Source: PALSA-612 sp963791225
GTDB taxonomy: Bacteria; Actinomycetota; Thermoleophilia; Gaiellales; Gaiellaceae
DNA length: 64,000 bases
Assembly (NCBI GenBank): GCA_963791225.1
Contig: CAWBRV010000007.1
Location: 186,001-250,000 of the forward strand
Direction: 5' to 3'
The notes beneath the pieces were generated by a model. The model saw nothing but the letters and a program-made list of their open reading frames with translations, was not told the origin of the DNA and ran no database searches. The position numbers and the translations under genes were made by a program. How positions within the stretch are numbered: the stretch's first letter is position 1; each line of letters opens with the position of its first letter. Of the stretch, positions 24,167 through 32,867 are shown in pieces.

Positions 24167-25228
24167 GTGCCCACCCAGGCCGGTCTCCGCCGCACGCCGC
24201 TCTACGAGCACCACGTCGCACTCGGCGCGCGCATGGTGCCGTTCGCCGGCTGGGAGATGCCCGTCCAGTACCAGGGCGTCATTCCCGAGCACCTCGCCGT
24301 GCGCCAGGATGCCGGCGCCTTCGACGTCTCGCACATGGGCGAGATCGACGTCGAGGGACCGCGGGCGGAGGAGCTGCTCGGCTCGCTCCTGTCCAACGAC
24401 GTCGGGCGGATCGCGACCGGCGAGGCGCAGTACACGCTGTTGACGAACGAGGGCGGCGGCATCGTGGACGACCTGATCGTCTACCGGCTCGACCGCTGCC
24501 GGTTCCTGCTGATCGTGAACGCGTCCAACGCCGGTACCGTCTTCGAGTGGCTGCGCGAGCGGGAGATCGCGGGCTCCGACGTTCGCGACATCTCCGACGA
24601 GTACGGGCTGATCGCCGTCCAGGGCCCGCGATCGCTCGAGCGGCTCGGCCTCGACGAGGCGCCCGCGTTCACCTTCGCCGAGGGAGAGATCGACGGGATC
24701 GCCTGCATGATCAACCGCACCGGTTACACGGGTGAGAAGGGCGTCGAGCTGATGGTGATGGCCGACGAGGCGGGGCACCTGTGGGAGCGGCTGCTCGCGC
24801 GCGGCGTCAAGCCCTGCGGGCTCGGGGCGCGCGACACGCTGCGGCTCGAGGTTTGCTACCCGCTGCACGGGAACGACATCTCGCCGGAGACAGATGCGAT
24901 CTCGGCCGGGCTCGGCTGGGTGTGCGCGCTCGACCGCGACTTCACCGGGGCGGACGAGCTACGGCGGATCAAGGGCGAAGGCCCCGAGCGGCGCCTCGTC
25001 GCATTCGTGATGCAGGAGCGCGCGGTCCCGCGCCAGGGCATGGCGATCGCCGAGGGCGGCGAGGTCACGTCCGGCACCCACTCGCCGATGCTCGACCGTG
25101 GCATCGGCATGGGGTATGTGCCCGCTGCGACAGCCGAGCCTGAGCAGGAGATCACCATCGACGTGCGCGGCAAGCCACGACGCGCGAAGATCGTCCCGAA
25201 ACCGATCTACAAGCGAGAGGAGCACTGA
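24167..25228 (+). CDS. gcvT: Glycine cleavage system T protein (aminomethyltransferase)
   Basis: 353-aa THF-dependent protein that takes the methylamine unit from GcvH, releasing ammonia and 5,10-methylene-THF. Family motifs are RTPLYEHHVALGARMVPFAGWEMPV (start of the protein), FDVSHMGEIDVEG, the NRTGYTGEKGVEL segment and THSPMLDRGIGMGYV. The GTG at 24167 is supported by TAGCAT 7 nt upstream. It opens an operon with gcvH, gcvPA, gcvPB and a proline dehydrogenase gene. Confidence 0.96.
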   Translation: MPTQAGLRRTPLYEHHVALGARMVPFAGWEMPVQYQGVIPEHLAVRQDAGAFDVSHMGEIDVEGPRAEELLGSLLSNDVGRIATGEAQYTLLTNEGGGIVDDLIVYRLDRCRFLLIVNASNAGTVFEWLREREIAGSDVRDISDEYGLIAVQGPRSLERLGLDEAPAFTFAEGEIDGIACMINRTGYTGEKGVELMVMADEAGHLWERLLARGVKPCGLGARDTLRLEVCYPLHGNDISPETDAISAGLGWVCALDRDFTGADELRRIKGEGPERRLVAFVMQERAVPRQGMAIAEGGEVTSGTHSPMLDRGIGMGYVPAATAEPEQEITIDVRGKPRRAKIVPKPIYKREEH

Positions 25229-25231
25229 GGA

Positions 25232-25630
25232 ATGGCCGCGTCCGAGAGCTATCCCGACGACCTGCGGTACCACCACGAGCACGACTGGGCCCGCATCGAG
25301 GGCGACGAGGCAACGCTGGGCATCACCTGGTACGCGCAGGACTCGCTCGGCGAGCTCGTGCACTACGAGCCGCCCGATGTCGGCGCGACCATCGGCAAGG
25401 ACAGCGCCTACGGCGAGGTCGAGTCGGTCAAGGCCGTGTCCGACCTGATCGCCCCGCTCTCGGGCGAGGTCGTGGCCGTCAACCAGAAGGTGATCGACGA
25501 GCCCGAGACCGTGAACGACGACCCGTACGGCGAGGGCTGGCTCATCCGCGTGCGCATGACCGACCAGAGCGAGCTCGACGGCCTCCTCGACGCGGCGGCG
25601 TACAGGAAGCTGCTCGAAGACCTCGCGTGA
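25232..25630 (+). CDS. gcvH: Glycine cleavage system H protein
   Basis: 132-aa lipoyl carrier. YHHEHDWARIEGDEATLGI is the family start, and the lipoyl lysine lies in GEVESVKAVSDL. It shuttles the aminomethyl group from the P protein to the T protein. The ATG follows the gcvT stop by 3 nt with GAGGA upstream. The stop overlaps the GTG of gcvPA. Confidence 0.96.
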   Translation: MAASESYPDDLRYHHEHDWARIEGDEATLGITWYAQDSLGELVHYEPPDVGATIGKDSAYGEVESVKAVSDLIAPLSGEVVAVNQKVIDEPETVNDDPYGEGWLIRVRMTDQSELDGLLDAAAYRKLLEDLA

Positions 25631-26970
25631 GATACATCGCGCTGACGGACGCCGACCGCGAGGAGATGCTCGCGACCGTCGGCGTCGAGTCCGTCGAGGA
25701 GCTGTTCCGAGACATCCCGGCCGGCGTGCGGCTCGGCCGGCCGCTCGACCTCGAGCCGGCCCTCGCGGAGCAGGAGATCGCAGCGCATCTGGACGAACTG
25801 GCGCGACGCAACGCGCACAACGGCGTCGAGCTTTCCTTCCTCGGCGCGGGCGTGTACGACCACTACGTCCCGGCGGTCGTCAACACGGTCCTCTCGCGCG
25901 GCGAGTTCTTGACCGCATACACGCCGTACCAGCCGGAGATGAGCCAGGGCGTCCTGCAGGCGATCTTCGAGTATCAGACCGCGATCTGCGAGTTGACCGG
26001 GATGGACGTGTCCAACGCGTCCGGCTACGACGGGACGACGGTCGCCGCCGACGCGTGCTTCCTCGCGCGGCACGTGACGGGCCGGTCGAAGGTCGTCGTC
26101 ACCGAGGCAACCAGCCCGCAGGTGCGGCAGGTGGTGAAGACGTACGCGCCCGGCTTCGGGCTCGAGGTCGTCGAGGTGCCCCATGCCGGCGGCACGACCG
26201 ACCCCGGGCGCGTCGCCGAGGCTGCGAAGGATGCCGCCGCGGTCATCTTCCAGCAGCCCAACTTCTTCGGTTGTCTCGAGCCCGCGCCCGACCTCGCGGC
26301 CGCGGCCGCCGAGGCAGGAGCCCTGCCGGTGGCACACGTCGACCCGGTCTCGCTCGGCGTGCTCGAAGCGCCCGCGCGCTACGGCTGCGCACTTGCGATC
26401 GGCGAGGGGCAAGGCGCTGGGAACGCGCTGTCGTTCGGCGGCCCGCACTACGGGTTCGTCGCGGCCCGTCTCGAGCACATCCGCCGCATGCCCGGCCGGA
26501 TCGTCGGCGAGACCACCGACCTCGCCGGCGAGCGCGGCTACGTGCTCACGCTCTCGACGCGAGAGCAGCACATCCGGCGCGAGAAGGCGACCTCCAACAT
26601 CACCACCAACCAGACGCTGCTCGCCCTCGGGGGCCTCGTCTACCTGTCCTGGCTCGGCCCGCAGGGGTTGCGTGAGTTGGGGGAGACGTGCATGGCGCTC
26701 GCGGGGTATGCGAGGCGGGAGTTGGCGGCGGCCGGGTTCGAGGCGGTGTTCTCGGACAAGACAACGTTCAAGGAGTTTGCCGTGCGTGTCGGACGGCCCG
26801 CCGGCGAGGTGATCCGGGCCGCCCGCGAGCGCGGCGTCCACCCCGGCTACCGGCTCGGCCGCGACTACGCCGGCCTCGACGACGTGCTCCTCGTCGCCGT
26901 GACCGAGAAGCGCACGACCGCGGACATCGACCGGCTCGTGTCCGTCCTGAGCGAGGTGGCGGGCGGATGA
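25627..26970 (+). CDS. gcvPA: Glycine decarboxylase subunit 1 (P-alpha)
   Basis: 447-aa N-terminal-type subunit of the two-subunit P protein. FLGAGVYDHYVPAVV, TAYTPYQPEMSQGVLQ and SNASGYDGTT are diagnostic. It corresponds to the non-PLP half of the single-chain enzyme and forms a heterotetramer with GcvPB. The split form is unlike the single-chain GcvP of many actinobacteria. The GTG start overlaps gcvH; the stop overlaps the gcvPB ATG (ATGA). Confidence 0.95.
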   Translation: MRYIALTDADREEMLATVGVESVEELFRDIPAGVRLGRPLDLEPALAEQEIAAHLDELARRNAHNGVELSFLGAGVYDHYVPAVVNTVLSRGEFLTAYTPYQPEMSQGVLQAIFEYQTAICELTGMDVSNASGYDGTTVAADACFLARHVTGRSKVVVTEATSPQVRQVVKTYAPGFGLEVVEVPHAGGTTDPGRVAEAAKDAAAVIFQQPNFFGCLEPAPDLAAAAAEAGALPVAHVDPVSLGVLEAPARYGCALAIGEGQGAGNALSFGGPHYGFVAARLEHIRRMPGRIVGETTDLAGERGYVLTLSTREQHIRREKATSNITTNQTLLALGGLVYLSWLGPQGLRELGETCMALAGYARRELAAAGFEAVFSDKTTFKEFAVRVGRPAGEVIRAARERGVHPGYRLGRDYAGLDDVLLVAVTEKRTTADIDRLVSVLSEVAGG

Positions 26971-28430
26971 AGCTGATCTACGAGAAGTCGCGCCCGGGGC
27001 GCATCGCGTACTCGCTGCCGCGGAACGCCCTGCCGGTGCCGGATCTCCCCGAGGAGCTTCGGCGCAGCGAGCCGCCCCGTCTCCCCGAGATCGCCGAGCC
27101 CGATCTCGTCCGCCACTTCACCGAGCTGACGACGCGGAACTTCGGTGTCGACACGGGCTTCTACCCGCTCGGCTCCTGCACGATGAAGCACAACCCGCGG
27201 ATCAACGAACGCATGGCGCTGCTCCAGGGCTTCCGCGACCTCCACCCGCTCCAAGAGCCGGAGGGAGCGCAGGGCGCGCTCGAGCTCATGTGGCGGCTGC
27301 AGGAGATCCTGGCCGAGGTGGCCGGGCTCGACGCGGTCTCGCTCCAGCCCGCGGCGGGCTCGCAGGGCGAGATCACAGGGCTGATGCTGATCCGCGCCTA
27401 CTTCGCCGATCGCGGCGAGGGCGAGCAGCGCCGCAAGGTGATCATCCCGGACACGGCGCACGGCACGAACCCGGCCAGCGTCACGATGACGGGGTACGAG
27501 CTCGTCGGAGTCGGGACGGACGCGCGCGGGAACATCGACCTCGAGGACCTGCGCGCGAAGGTCGACGGCGAGACGGCGGCGCTGATGCTGACGAACCCGT
27601 CGACGCTCGGGCTCTTCGACGAGGGGATCGAGGAGATCGAGCGGATCTTCCACGAGGCGGGCGCGCTCATGTACTACGACGGCGCCAACCTCAACGCCGT
27701 GTGCGGGATCACGAGGCCCGGCGACATGGGCTTCGACGTCGTGCACATCAATCTGCACAAGACGTTCTCGCAGCCGCACGGCGGTGGCGGACCGGGCGGC
27801 GGACCGATCGCGGTGCGCGACATCCTGGAGCCGTTCCTGCCCTCGCCGCAGGTCGTCCGCCTCGAGGACGGGAGCTTCGGGCTCGACGACGACCGGCCGA
27901 AGACGATCGGGCGCGTCCGCGGCTTCACGGGGCCGTTCGGCGTCTTCGTGCGCTCGTACGCCTACATCCGCGCGTACGGGCCGGAGCTCAAGGGCATGTC
28001 CGAGACGGCCGTGCTCAACGCCAACTACCTGCTCGCGTTGCTGAAGGACGCGTACGAGCTCCCGCACGACCGGCTGTGCATGCACGAGTTCGTGCTCTCG
28101 GCGCGCAGGCTGAAGCGCGACCACGGCGTCCTGGCGCTCGACGTCGCGAAGCGGCTCATGGACTACGGCTTCCATCCGCCGACGATCTACTTCCCGCTCG
28201 TCGTCCCCGAGGCGCTGATGATCGAGCCGACGGAGACCGAGGCGAAGGAGACGCTCGACGCGTTCGCGGACGCGATGCTCGCCATCGCGCGGGAGGCCGT
28301 CGACGACCCGGCCGTCGTCAAGGACGCCCCGCACACGCGCCCGGTGCGTCGGCTCGACGAGGTGAAGGCGGTCAAGCAGCTCGTCGTCAAGTACGGCTTC
28401 GGCGAGCAACCGGTGCCGGCCGGGACATGA
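26967..28430 (+). CDS. gcvPB: Glycine decarboxylase subunit 2 (P-beta, PLP-binding)
   Basis: 487-aa PLP-dependent subunit that decarboxylates glycine and loads the lipoyl arm of GcvH. FYPLGSCTMKHNPRINE and LQPAAGSQGEITGLM are family signatures. The Schiff-base lysine is in HINLHKTFSQPHGGGGPG. The ATG at 26967 overlaps the gcvPA stop; its own stop overlaps the next gene's ATG in the same ATGA arrangement. Confidence 0.95.
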   Translation: MKLIYEKSRPGRIAYSLPRNALPVPDLPEELRRSEPPRLPEIAEPDLVRHFTELTTRNFGVDTGFYPLGSCTMKHNPRINERMALLQGFRDLHPLQEPEGAQGALELMWRLQEILAEVAGLDAVSLQPAAGSQGEITGLMLIRAYFADRGEGEQRRKVIIPDTAHGTNPASVTMTGYELVGVGTDARGNIDLEDLRAKVDGETAALMLTNPSTLGLFDEGIEEIERIFHEAGALMYYDGANLNAVCGITRPGDMGFDVVHINLHKTFSQPHGGGGPGGGPIAVRDILEPFLPSPQVVRLEDGSFGLDDDRPKTIGRVRGFTGPFGVFVRSYAYIRAYGPELKGMSETAVLNANYLLALLKDAYELPHDRLCMHEFVLSARRLKRDHGVLALDVAKRLMDYGFHPPTIYFPLVVPEALMIEPTETEAKETLDAFADAMLAIAREAVDDPAVVKDAPHTRPVRRLDEVKAVKQLVVKYGFGEQPVPAGT

Positions 28431-29362
28431 TCTCGGACACGGCGAACGCGATGTCCCGGCGGGCCATCCTTGCCCTCGCCGACAGCTCTCGCCTCGACCA
28501 TCTCGTCCGCCGTCACGGCATGCGCGTCGGGGCGGGGCGCTTCGTCGCCGGCGAGACGCTCGACCAGCTCGTGCCCGTGCTCAGACGGCTCGACGGCCAG
28601 GGCCTGCTCACGAACACGACGCTGCTCGGAGAGGGTGTCCGCTCACCGGAGGAGGCCGGCGCGGTCGTCGTCGCCTACCGCGAGATCCTCGATCGCGTCC
28701 ACGCCGAGGGACTGCGCACGAACGTCGCGCTCAAGCTGACGCACCTCGGGCTCTCGATCGACGAGCAGCTCGCGTACGAGAACGCCGCCGCGCTGAGCGA
28801 GCACGCGGCCGGGTTGGGCAACTTCCTGCGGATGGACATGGAGGAGTCGGCGTTCGTCGACGCGACGCTGCGGATCTACCGCCGGCTGCGCGAGGCGGGC
28901 CACGAGAACACGGGCACCGTGCTCCAGTCGTACCTCTATCGCACCGACGACGATCTCGCGTCGCTGCTCGACCTGCGACCGAACCTGCGGCTCGTCAAGG
29001 GCGCCTACCTCGAGCCGCCGGATGTGGCCTATCCGGACAAGGCGGACGTGGACGCAGCCTACGAACGGCTCGTCGAGCGGTCGCTGCGGGACGGAGGCTT
29101 CACGGCGATCGCGACCCACGACGAGGCGCTGATCGAGCGCTCGATCGCGTTCGCGGAGCGTGAGGGCATGCCGCGCGAGCAGTTCCAGTTCCAGATGCTC
29201 TACGGCGTGCGGCCGCAGCTCCAGCTCGACCTGCTCCGCCGCGGATACGCCGTGCTGGTCGCGACGCCGTTCGGCCCCGACTGGTACCGCTACCTGATGC
29301 GCCGCCTCGCCGAGCGTCCGGCGAACACGCTGTTCGTGCTCAAGAACCTCGTCCGCGGCTAG
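28427..29362 (+). CDS. Proline dehydrogenase (monofunctional PRODH)
   Basis: 311-aa FAD-dependent TIM-barrel enzyme oxidising proline to pyrroline-5-carboxylate. Barrel strands include NVALKLTHLG, FLRMDMEES, LRLVKGAYLEPPDVAYP and FTAIATHDE, and the late YGVRPQLQLDLLRRGYAVLVATPFG region is typical. No aldehyde dehydrogenase domain is fused and none lies nearby. It is translationally coupled to gcvPB, joining proline and glycine catabolism in one transcript. Its end overlaps the convergent gene by 23 nt. Confidence 0.93.
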   Translation: MISDTANAMSRRAILALADSSRLDHLVRRHGMRVGAGRFVAGETLDQLVPVLRRLDGQGLLTNTTLLGEGVRSPEEAGAVVVAYREILDRVHAEGLRTNVALKLTHLGLSIDEQLAYENAAALSEHAAGLGNFLRMDMEESAFVDATLRIYRRLREAGHENTGTVLQSYLYRTDDDLASLLDLRPNLRLVKGAYLEPPDVAYPDKADVDAAYERLVERSLRDGGFTAIATHDEALIERSIAFAEREGMPREQFQFQMLYGVRPQLQLDLLRRGYAVLVATPFGPDWYRYLMRRLAERPANTLFVLKNLVRG

Positions 29363-29717
29363 CGCGGTAGGCGGCCCAGCCGCCGTGCACGGAGACGTCG
29401 ACGCCGCGGGCGCGGAGCTCGGGGGCGCCCAGGAACGCGTCGACGCGGCGCCCGTCGGCGAGCTCGACCGGCGCGCGCTCCCAGCCGGGCGGTTCGAGCC
29501 CGGCGAGGCGGGCGACGTGCTCGAGCTCGATCTCGTAGAGCTCCGCGGCGATTGCGACACCGCCGTCGTCCTCGACGAGCGCCGGCCAGCGGCCGTCGAC
29601 CTCGAAGAGGCGGTAGCGCGGCGCCGTCTCGACGGGCTCGACGAAGCGGGCGCCGTCGAGGTTCCCGTGCCCGGGCTGGCCGCGCATGAACGTTCCGTAG
29701 ATCAGGAAGGGCGGCAC
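29340..29717 (-). CDS. Gamma-glutamylcyclotransferase-like (AIG2 fold) protein
   Basis: 125 aa. FLIYGTFMRGQPGH is the glycine-rich YGxLxxG loop of the GGCT/AIG2 fold, followed by APRYRLFEVDGRWPALVE and a YEIE segment carrying the acidic catalytic position. Related proteins cleave gamma-glutamyl amines or act on allophanate; the substrate here is unknown. The GTG at 29717 shares its first base with the stop of the upstream zincin gene (TAGTG). The 3' end overlaps the proline dehydrogenase gene. Confidence 0.75.
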   Translation of the reverse strand: MPPFLIYGTFMRGQPGHGNLDGARFVEPVETAPRYRLFEVDGRWPALVEDDGGVAIAAELYEIELEHVARLAGLEPPGWERAPVELADGRRVDAFLGAPELRARGVDVSVHGGWAAYRASRGRGS

Positions 29718-30064
29718 TAGTACCGGTCCATCTCGATCAGCCGCTCGTCCGAGATGCCGAAGTGGTGGGCGATCTCGTGGACGACCACGTGGTGGATCTC
29801 CTCCCGAAGCCGCTCCGGATTGCGGCCCGCGACCCGCTCGATCGGGCGGCGGAAGATCGTGATCTTGTCGGGGAGCACGCCGCCGTAGCTCGTCGTGCGC
29901 CGGGTGAGCGGGACCCCCTCGTAGAGGCCGAGCACGTTCTGCTCGGGCGGCGCGTCCTCGTCGATCACGATGTCCACGTTCGACATCGCGTCCCGCAGTT
30001 CGGGCGGCAGCGTGTCGAGCGCATCGCGGACCGCCTGCTCGAAGTCGAATCCGTCCAGGCTCAC
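29717..30064 (-). CDS. Minimal zincin metallopeptidase-like protein
   Basis: 115 aa. The C-terminal VVVHEIAHHFGISDERL is an HExxHxxGxxD zinc motif, found in the small DUF1025-type zincins. The N-terminal half has DFEQAVRDALDTLP and a VLPDKITIFRRPIERV strand/helix. No signal peptide, so it is cytoplasmic. Substrate unknown. It is in a three-gene minus-strand operon between the DUF1684 gene (4-nt overlap) and the GGCT-like gene. Confidence 0.85.
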   Translation of the reverse strand: MSLDGFDFEQAVRDALDTLPPELRDAMSNVDIVIDEDAPPEQNVLGLYEGVPLTRRTTSYGGVLPDKITIFRRPIERVAGRNPERLREEIHHVVVHEIAHHFGISDERLIEMDRY

Positions 30065-30705
30065 GCGCGTTCACCGGCCTCGACCGGCACCGGGAGCCGG
30101 TTGGCCGCCGGTGCGAGCGGGCAGACCCAGCGCGGGTCGTATGCGCACGATGGGTTGTAGGCGAAGTTGAAGTCGAGGACGAGGCCGCCGTTCTCGACGC
30201 CGAGGTCGGCTCCCTTGATCGTGTCCAGCAGGTAGCGGCCGCCGCCGTACGTGCTCGTCCCGTTGGTCGGGTCGCTGAAGGGGAGGAAGAGCCCGCCGCC
30301 GTAGCCCTGCAGCCAGAAGCAGTCGAGCGTGAGACGCCGGCCGTGGAGCTCGAGCCGGACGCTCGCGAACCGTGTGAAGCGGTAGGTCGACCAGCGGCTC
30401 GTCGCGATGTCGAGGTCGACCGGCTCCGCGTCGGCGATCTCACCCGTCACGCGGTAGCGCGGGTCGTAGTCGTAGTAGCGCGCGCCCGGATAGCCGGCGC
30501 GGCCGTCCGGTGCGACCGGCGACTGCGGGTGCGACGCGAAGAGCTCATCGCGCGTCGCCCGCCAGTGCTCCCACGCCAGCGAGGGCTCAGGGTTCGTGCG
30601 CACGTCGTGGTACAGCTCGAACACGCGCCGCCGCCAGTCGACGAGCGTCGCCACGTCACGGAGCGCGTCCTGCTGGGCGGCGGCCTGTGCCTCATCGAGC
30701 GTCAC
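30061..30705 (-). CDS. DUF1684-family protein
   Basis: 214-aa protein of the DUF1684 family, recognised by YDYDPRYRVTGEI, the RLTLDCFWLQGYGGGLFLPF segment (central core), TYGGGRYLLDTIKGAD and DFNFAYNPSCAYDPRWVCPLAP. The conserved Tyr-Asn-Pro-Ser-Cys box and the acid cluster are intact. Function unknown. The frame extends to 30762. The GTG at 30705 is preferred because TAGCGT (30714-30719, minus) ends 8 nt upstream. First gene of a three-gene operon. Confidence 0.85.
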   Translation of the reverse strand: MTLDEAQAAAQQDALRDVATLVDWRRRVFELYHDVRTNPEPSLAWEHWRATRDELFASHPQSPVAPDGRAGYPGARYYDYDPRYRVTGEIADAEPVDLDIATSRWSTYRFTRFASVRLELHGRRLTLDCFWLQGYGGGLFLPFSDPTNGTSTYGGGRYLLDTIKGADLGVENGGLVLDFNFAYNPSCAYDPRWVCPLAPAANRLPVPVEAGERA

Positions 30706-30846
30706 GGCCGGGAACGCTAGCGGGACGGCCGGGGCGGACAGGTGTCTCCCGTTGCCTGACACTGACCTGGTGCTGCACCAAGGCGTATTCGCGGCGCTCC
30801 AAGAGGCACGGGGGTTGCGCCTGGTCGTTGTAGCCTTGTCTCTGGC

Positions 30847-31839
30847 TTGTTCCGCGCGCTCGTGAAGGCGGTTGCCAGTCTCAGTCGGACGCGGCGTCGG
30901 GCCTCCGTCCTGTTCGGCGTCGTCCTGGTTGCCGCGACATCGGGCTATCTGGGCGTCTCGGCGGTGGCGTCAACCCGATCCCTGGGCAATCGGGGCCTGA
31001 TCGCGTTCGACTTCGCCGGGAGCCAGAAGAGCAGGAGCCTGCTGTTCAAGCCTGGCAACTTCGACGTTGTGAAGGTGGACGGCTCCGGTCTGCGGACGAT
31101 CTCGAATGCGCGTCAGCCGACGTGGTCGCCCAGTGGAAAGCGGCTGGCGTTCGTTTGCGGAAACGACATCTGTTCGTCCAACGCAGATGGTTCCCGGCGG
31201 CGCCAACTCACGCAGGCCGGCAGCCGAGACATTGCCTACGGTCCTGCGTGGTCTCCGGACGGGAGGTTGATCGCCTACTCGTGCCTTTCGCGTTCGGGCC
31301 GCACCGGCGTGTGTGCGGTCAACGCCGTCGGCGGCGGCACGAAAACGCTCTCTCTCGCCCCTGGGAGCTCGGTTGGGACGCCGCTGATGTGGTCGCCGGA
31401 CTCGAAGCGACTGCTCGTGAGCGCCGGCCGGGATTCCTACGTCATCACGGTCGCAACCGGGAGCGCGAAGCAGACCACATTCCTCTCGGAGAGATTCGCC
31501 GGCGACGACCTCCGAGTCGAGGGCTGGACTCCCGACAACAGAATCGTGTTCTCGATCCGCACCCCTACTCACGATCCGGCGTTCCGGGGCACCGCCGTTG
31601 TACGGCTCTACAGCGTGCTCCCGAACGGGAGCGGCCAACGGCCCCTTCCGGCCAACGTGCCGGTACGTTCACCGCAGTGGTCTCCGGACGGCCAGGAGTT
31701 CCTGGGCCGCACGGCCCGTCCACCCAACTTGCGGGGAGTCCCACAACTGTGGACGGTGGCGAGAAACGGCAGGTACCTCCGAAAGGTGGTCGAGCTGCCA
31801 CGCGGTTACGACTTCGTCGTGTTCGCCTGGCAGCCTTGA
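30847..31839 (+). CDS. Membrane-anchored TolB-like WD40/PD40 beta-propeller protein
   Basis: About 330 aa. One hydrophobic segment (about residues 20-40) follows a basic N-terminus, so the protein is exported and probably anchored. The rest holds repeats of the PD40 type, each with a PxWSPxGxxLAF-like core: QPTWSPSGKRLAFVC, GPAWSPDGRLIAYSC, LMWSPDSKRLLVS and PQWSPDGQEFL. Function unknown. The start is uncertain: TTG 30847 or GTG 30862. A possible -10, TAGCCT, is at 30831-30836. Confidence 0.75.
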   Translation: MFRALVKAVASLSRTRRRASVLFGVVLVAATSGYLGVSAVASTRSLGNRGLIAFDFAGSQKSRSLLFKPGNFDVVKVDGSGLRTISNARQPTWSPSGKRLAFVCGNDICSSNADGSRRRQLTQAGSRDIAYGPAWSPDGRLIAYSCLSRSGRTGVCAVNAVGGGTKTLSLAPGSSVGTPLMWSPDSKRLLVSAGRDSYVITVATGSAKQTTFLSERFAGDDLRVEGWTPDNRIVFSIRTPTHDPAFRGTAVVRLYSVLPNGSGQRPLPANVPVRSPQWSPDGQEFLGRTARPPNLRGVPQLWTVARNGRYLRKVVELPRGYDFVVFAWQP

Positions 31840-31860
31840 GCCGCACGCAGGAGGCTCGCG

Positions 31861-32847
31861 CTAGGCAGCCTGCTCGGCCGCAAGCTGTCCGCAGGCGGCC
31901 TGGATGTCTCGACCACGCGTCAGGCGCACGGTTGCAGGCAACCCGGCCCGGTCGAGCACGTTCTTGAACGCGGCGATCGCGTCGCGGGTGGAGCCGGCGT
32001 AGGCACCGGTCGGGTTGTACGGGATCAGGTTCACCTTGTAGATCTTCCGGTCGAGGAGCCGGGCGAGTTGCGCCGCCTGCTCGACGCGGTCGTTGATCCC
32101 GGCGAGCATCACGTACTCGACGAAGACCTTGTGCCGGCGGAGCTCGAACCAGCGCTCGCACTCGGCCAGAACGTCGCCGAGCGGGTAGCGCAGGTTCACG
32201 GGCATGAGCGTCGAGCGGAGTGCGTCGTCCGCCGCGTGCAGCGAGAGCGCGAGCCGGATCGGCGCCTCCACCTCGGAGACGAACCGCGTCAGGCCGGGCA
32301 GCCAGCCGACGGTGGAGATCGTCGTCCGCCTGGGCGTGATCCCGAGGTCGGGGAGGCGTCGCGCCGCTTCGAGGACCTCGTCGAGGTTCATCATCGGCTC
32401 GCCCATCCCCATGAAGACGGCGTGCGTGATCGGCCCCACGCGCCGGAAGTGGAGCGCCTGGTCGAGGATCTCGGACGCCGTCAGGTTACGCCGGAAACGC
32501 ATCTGCCCGGTCGCGCAGAACGTGCACGTGAGCGGGCAGCCGGACTGCGACGAGAGGCAGAGCGAGCGGCGGCCGTCGCGGTACTTCATCAGCACCGCCT
32601 CGAGCGGATGGCCGTCGTGCGTGTGGAAGAGGGTCTTGACCGTGCCGTCGCGCGAGCGCGCCTCCGCCTCGACCGAGAGGGTCGAGAACGGCACCTCGCG
32701 TGCGAGCTCGGCCCGGAGCGTGGCCGGCAGGTTCGTCATCTCGTCGAAGCCCGCGGCGCCGCGAGCGGCCCACTCCCACACCTGTCCGGTGCGGTACGCG
32801 GGCTGGCCGCGGGCGGCGAGTGTCTCCTCGAGAACGGCGAGATCCAT
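31861..32847 (-). CDS. rlmN: Dual-specificity RNA methyltransferase RlmN
   Basis: 328-aa radical-SAM enzyme making 2-methyladenosine at A2503 of 23S rRNA and A37 of some tRNAs. The iron-sulfur cluster motif is Cys104-x3-Cys108-x2-Cys111 (CPLTCTFC). The C-terminal methyl-accepting cysteine is Cys319 (AACGQL). The GMGEPMMNLDEV motif is also present. The minus-strand ATG at 32847 is 20 nt from the divergent threonine aldolase start, with TATTCT 9 nt upstream. Confidence 0.95.
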   Translation of the reverse strand: MDLAVLEETLAARGQPAYRTGQVWEWAARGAAGFDEMTNLPATLRAELAREVPFSTLSVEAEARSRDGTVKTLFHTHDGHPLEAVLMKYRDGRRSLCLSSQSGCPLTCTFCATGQMRFRRNLTASEILDQALHFRRVGPITHAVFMGMGEPMMNLDEVLEAARRLPDLGITPRRTTISTVGWLPGLTRFVSEVEAPIRLALSLHAADDALRSTLMPVNLRYPLGDVLAECERWFELRRHKVFVEYVMLAGINDRVEQAAQLARLLDRKIYKVNLIPYNPTGAYAGSTRDAIAAFKNVLDRAGLPATVRLTRGRDIQAACGQLAAEQAA

Positions 32848-32855
32848 CCTTCGGC

Positions 32856-32862
32856 GAGAATA
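32856..32862. promoter_or_regulatory. Shared -10 element, rlmN / threonine aldolase
   Basis: In the 20-bp space between the divergent starts, GAGAAT (plus, 32856-32861) ends 6 nt before the GTG at 32868. TATTCT (minus, 32862-32857) ends 9 nt before the rlmN ATG. The two hexamers overlap by five bases. Confidence 0.5.
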
Positions 32863-32867
32863 GCCGC

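Noticed and set aside
30831..30836. TAGCCT as a leaderless -10 for the PD40 propeller gene
   Set aside because: The gap to TTG 30847 is 10 nt and to GTG 30862 is 25 nt, outside the 6-9 nt rule, so it was not counted in the leaderless set.
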